A stretch of DNA of 64,000 nt from PXAP01 sp964520585 (GTDB lineage: Bacteria > Bacteroidota > Bacteroidia > Bacteroidales > PUMT01). The notes beneath the pieces were generated by a model. That model made no database searches. It was not told the DNA's origin and was given only the letters and a program-made list of their open reading frames with translations. The translations under genes and the position numbers were made by a program. Below are positions 61,680 through 64,000 of this stretch, one piece after another (position 1 is the first letter of the stretch; the number at the start of each line of letters is the position of its first letter). The stretch covers positions 1-64,000 of the forward strand of contig CAZFOO010000011.1 in assembly GCA_964520585.1 (NCBI GenBank). Reading direction: 5' to 3'.

Positions 61680-62533
61680 GATGAGGTAAAATTAGAAAAA
61701 ATTATATTATCTATCAAGCGTACCCTGCCAGCACGAACAGCAATGCATCCGATAAGCTTATCGTCAAGGAGATAGTGGTCGTGAACCGGTTGTAAATCTT
61801 CGCTGCCGACAATTTCGAAGTACTCAAGTTCCAGCAGTGGATTTTTTTTAATAGTAGCGGCCACCCACTGTTTTACCTCACCTGCCGGAACACCTTTTTT
61901 CCCGGCTGCTCCCTGAAGCACCTGGTTTATAAGCGGAGCGTTTTTTCTCTGTTGTGCATCCAGCAGCACATTCCTTGAACTCATTGCAAGTCCGTCATCT
62001 TCCCTGAGTGTAGGACATCCCCTGATTTCAACCGGCAGGTTGAGCATTTCTGTCATCTTTCGTATTATTGCCAGCTGTTGTATATCTTTTTCTCCGAAAT
62101 ATGCCCTGTCGGGTTTTATAATTTCGAAAAGCCGGCTTACAACCCTGGCTACCCCGGTAAAATGACCCGGACGGAAACGTCCTTCCATAATTTTATCCAT
62201 ATCTCCAAAATCAAATTCCCGCTTGTCGGGTTTAGGATAGACCGTTTTTGTTTCGGGTACAAAAGCAATGTCACAACCTGCATCCAGCAGAATGCCAAGG
62301 TCCCTTTCAAGGTTCCGGGGATAGTTTTTAAGATCCTGAGGATCATTAAACTGTGCCGGATTGACGAATATACTCACAACGGTCAGGTCATTTTCGGAAC
62401 GGCTCTGTTCTACAAGTGAAACATGTCCTTTATGCAAAGCGCCCATGGTGGGTGCCAGTCCGATGGACCTGCCATTCTTTCTTGCTGCAGAGAGATAACT
62501 ATCCGTTTCTTTGAGTTTTTTGAACAGGAACAT
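61676..62533 (-). CDS. panC: pantothenate synthetase
   Basis: The 285-residue ligase joins pantoate and beta-alanine with ATP. The HIGH-like motif is in TMGALHKGHVSLVEQSR; VFVNPAQFN appears as IFVNPAQFND, and YFGEKDIQQLAIIRKM and SMSSRNVL-type AMSSRNVLLD follow. It is the first gene of its operon, divergent from the GT5-domain gene, and overlaps panD by 4 nt. Confidence 0.96.
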   Translation of the reverse strand: MFLFKKLKETDSYLSAARKNGRSIGLAPTMGALHKGHVSLVEQSRSENDLTVVSIFVNPAQFNDPQDLKNYPRNLERDLGILLDAGCDIAFVPETKTVYPKPDKREFDFGDMDKIMEGRFRPGHFTGVARVVSRLFEIIKPDRAYFGEKDIQQLAIIRKMTEMLNLPVEIRGCPTLREDDGLAMSSRNVLLDAQQRKNAPLINQVLQGAAGKKGVPAGEVKQWVAATIKKNPLLELEYFEIVGSEDLQPVHDHYLLDDKLIGCIAVRAGRVRLIDNIIFSNFTSS

Positions 62534-62673
62534 TTTTAAAAAATAGGTAAACCCAAAGATACTGATATTTTTAGTTCATCGTTTTCAGTGACGGGCAATT
62601 TTATTTAAAGTAATAAGTTATTAAGTTGTTATTTAGAATGATGTAACTGTTTAACAATTTGAATATTTTTTAC

Positions 62674-62681
62674 TATCTTTG
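62674..62681 (+). promoter_or_regulatory. possible promoter -7 box for the GT5-domain gene
   Basis: TATCTTTG fits TAnnTTTG. It would give a leader of about 147 nt before the ATG at 62835. In it lie a perfect 10-bp palindrome CTGATATCAG (62713-62722) and a repeat of GATATCAG at 62731-62738. The divergent gap 62534-62834 shows nothing else. Confidence 0.45.
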
Positions 62682-62834
62682 CAACTAATTAATTATATAA
62701 ATATATTATTCACTGATATCAGTCAAAAGGGATATCAGCCATTACAAATCCAGGGAATACCTGCCCAGCTCACTACTCATTTTTTGCCAGTTAGCGGGTG
62801 TTTCCGTTAATTTAATACAGGTGGCTTAAATTCA

Positions 62835-63662
62835 ATGGAAAAGACCAAGGTTCTTTACATTTCTCAGGAAATAAGTCCATATCTGCCTGAAACGGAGATG
62901 TCAGTTATTGGCAGAAATCTCCCGCAGGGAGCACAGGAACGCGGACGTGAGATCCGTACTTTCATGCCCAGGTACGGATGTGTTAATGAAAGAAGGAATC
63001 AGCTTCATGAGGTTATACGTTTATCGGGAATGAACCTCATAATAGATGATACTGATCATCCTTTAATCATTAAGGTAGCTTCTATACAATGCGCCCGGAT
63101 GCAGGTGTACTTCATCGATAATGAAGATTATTTTCACCGGAAAAGTACTTTTTCCGATGAAAAAGGAGATTATTACAAGGACAATGACGAAAGACTGATA
63201 TTTTTTGCGCGGGGTGTGCTGGAGACTGTCAAAAAGTTAAGATGGTCGCCCGACATAGTTCATTGCCACGGGTGGTTCACTTCACTTGTGCCCCTTTATC
63301 TCAAGAAGGCGTACCATGATGATCCGCTGTTTCAGCAAACCCAGATCATATCTTCAATATACAGCGATGATTTTCCTGCTCCTCTTGACAAGAAATTTAA
63401 AAAAAAGCTTATGATTGAAGGAGTAAGCGATAAGGATGTCAGCGTACTTAATCCGCCCGACTATGTTAATCTTTCAAAACTTGCTATAAATAATTCTGAC
63501 GGCATAATATTTGGTTCTGAAAAAATAGACCCCAAGCTTATTGATTATGTTACAAAACAAAATAAACCTGTTTTGGAATACCAATCGGAGAAGGAATACG
63601 TTGATCTATATTCAGACTTTTATGATAATATACTAAACGGATCATTCAATGTTTCTAAATAG
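62835..63662 (+). CDS. stand-alone GT5 (starch/glycogen synthase N-terminal) domain protein
   Basis: The 275 residues match only the N-terminal half of starch/glycogen synthase: VLYISQEISPYLPE, RTFMPRYGCVNERRNQLHEV and PDIVHCHGWFTSLVPLYLKK. The donor-binding C-terminal Rossmann domain is absent. The KxGG loop that normally follows the first strand is missing here (SPYLPETEMSVIGRNLP). It is therefore probably not an active glycogen synthase, although this short form is recurrent in Bacteroidota. It is divergent from panC and overlaps the start of a DUF4270 gene. Confidence 0.75.
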   Translation: MEKTKVLYISQEISPYLPETEMSVIGRNLPQGAQERGREIRTFMPRYGCVNERRNQLHEVIRLSGMNLIIDDTDHPLIIKVASIQCARMQVYFIDNEDYFHRKSTFSDEKGDYYKDNDERLIFFARGVLETVKKLRWSPDIVHCHGWFTSLVPLYLKKAYHDDPLFQQTQIISSIYSDDFPAPLDKKFKKKLMIEGVSDKDVSVLNPPDYVNLSKLAINNSDGIIFGSEKIDPKLIDYVTKQNKPVLEYQSEKEYVDLYSDFYDNILNGSFNVSK

Positions 63663-64000
63663 TCTTTTTTCCTGCAAACGTATTTCTTTTGCAATACCCC
63701 TGCTGCTTTCAGTATTCTTATCTTTTTTTTCCTCCTGTGAGGATCCCAGTTTTGTTGGACTGGAAATCCAGCCCGAGGCTGACCGCTTCAGGGTAAACCA
63801 GTATGAAGATACCGCCGTCAGTTCATCGATTCAACAAAGAGATTCTCTTGTTGCGTCCAGGCATGAACGCTCCCTGCTGGGTGAGGTTGATGATCCGGTC
63901 TTCGGCAACCTGAAGGCTTCTTTTTTGACACAGGTAGGAGTTGCCGGCGCAGTTGATTTTGGCGTTAATGCTGTTGTCGATTCTCTCGTTTTGTATCTTA
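63649..64000 (+). CDS. DUF4270 family lipoprotein (3' truncated by window end)
   Basis: An ATG at 63649 opens 117 codons that run past the window end. The signal peptide ends at the lipobox FFSSC (Cys 30). The mature start (EDPSFVGLEIQP) and ERSLLGEVDDPVFGNLKASF match DUF4270, a Bacteroidota surface lipoprotein of unknown role. It overlaps the end of the GT5-domain gene by 14 nt, so the two are coupled. Confidence 0.8.
   Translation, partial: MFLNSLFSCKRISFAIPLLLSVFLSFFSSCEDPSFVGLEIQPEADRFRVNQYEDTAVSSSIQQRDSLVASRHERSLLGEVDDPVFGNLKASFLTQVGVAGAVDFGVNAVVDSLVLYL

Overview
The window comes from a Bacteroidota chromosome, most likely a Bacteroidales/Marinilabiliales-type anaerobe or microaerophile from sediment or water. 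Signs are the complete type IX secretion core (porP-gldK-gldL-gldM-gldN), SprB repeats with a CHU_C sorting domain, PorP/SprF partners, DUF4296, DUF4834, DUF4270 and DUF5723 families, many YxxC-type lipoproteins, and promoters of the Bacteroidota TAnnTTTG type. A run of exactly 100 N flanked by an identical 55-mer shows it is a draft scaffold. No rRNA, tRNA, CRISPR array, IS element or prophage is visible.

Layout. 1-5.7 kb: 3' end of a large SprB-repeat surface protein, its PorP/SprF partner, a DUF4296 lipoprotein and an eroded amidohydrolase. 5.7-14.1 kb: hemerythrin, radical SAM protein, glycosyltransferase, PAP2-like protein, rpoN, asnS, universal stress protein and polyphosphate kinase 2. 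14.3-22.2 kb: gldA, metK behind a promoter and SAM-II-type riboswitch, a Na/Pi cotransporter with an Ig-like domain, a HAD phosphatase, a relic of a group II intron 3' end, a GNAT-like protein and a KAS III enzyme. 22.4-34 kb: envelope proteins (DUF3352/propeller-like, a large lipoprotein, DUF5723, DUF4834, YfhO) and small redox genes. 34.2-40.3 kb (minus strand): a sulfur-respiration operon, psrABC, two half-size YeeE/YedE sulfur channels and a rhodanese-like protein. 40.8-44.1 kb (minus strand): mlaE, mlaF, a THEP1-like NTPase and an ECF-like membrane protein. 44.5-55.6 kb: manC, then the T9SS core transcribed on the minus strand, downstream of topA and a catalytically dead ureohydrolase. 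56-64 kb: penicillin-binding protein 1A, the panC-panD-flippase-rfaE2-radA operon, and a stand-alone GT5 domain followed by a partial DUF4270 lipoprotein.

How it fits together. The SprB-like protein is a predicted T9SS cargo and its downstream PorP is the likely outer-membrane partner; the gldKLMN operon supplies the motor and the periplasmic ring. PsrA carries a twin-arginine signal, so polysulfide or thiosulfate would be reduced outside the cytoplasm, with YeeE channels importing sulfur species. Several genes keep a family fold but have lost catalytic residues (amidohydrolase, ureohydrolase, rhodanese, glycogen synthase domain, and out-of-register hemerythrin ligands); these, the riboswitch, the intron relic and a small family of intergenic hairpins are the main points of interest.
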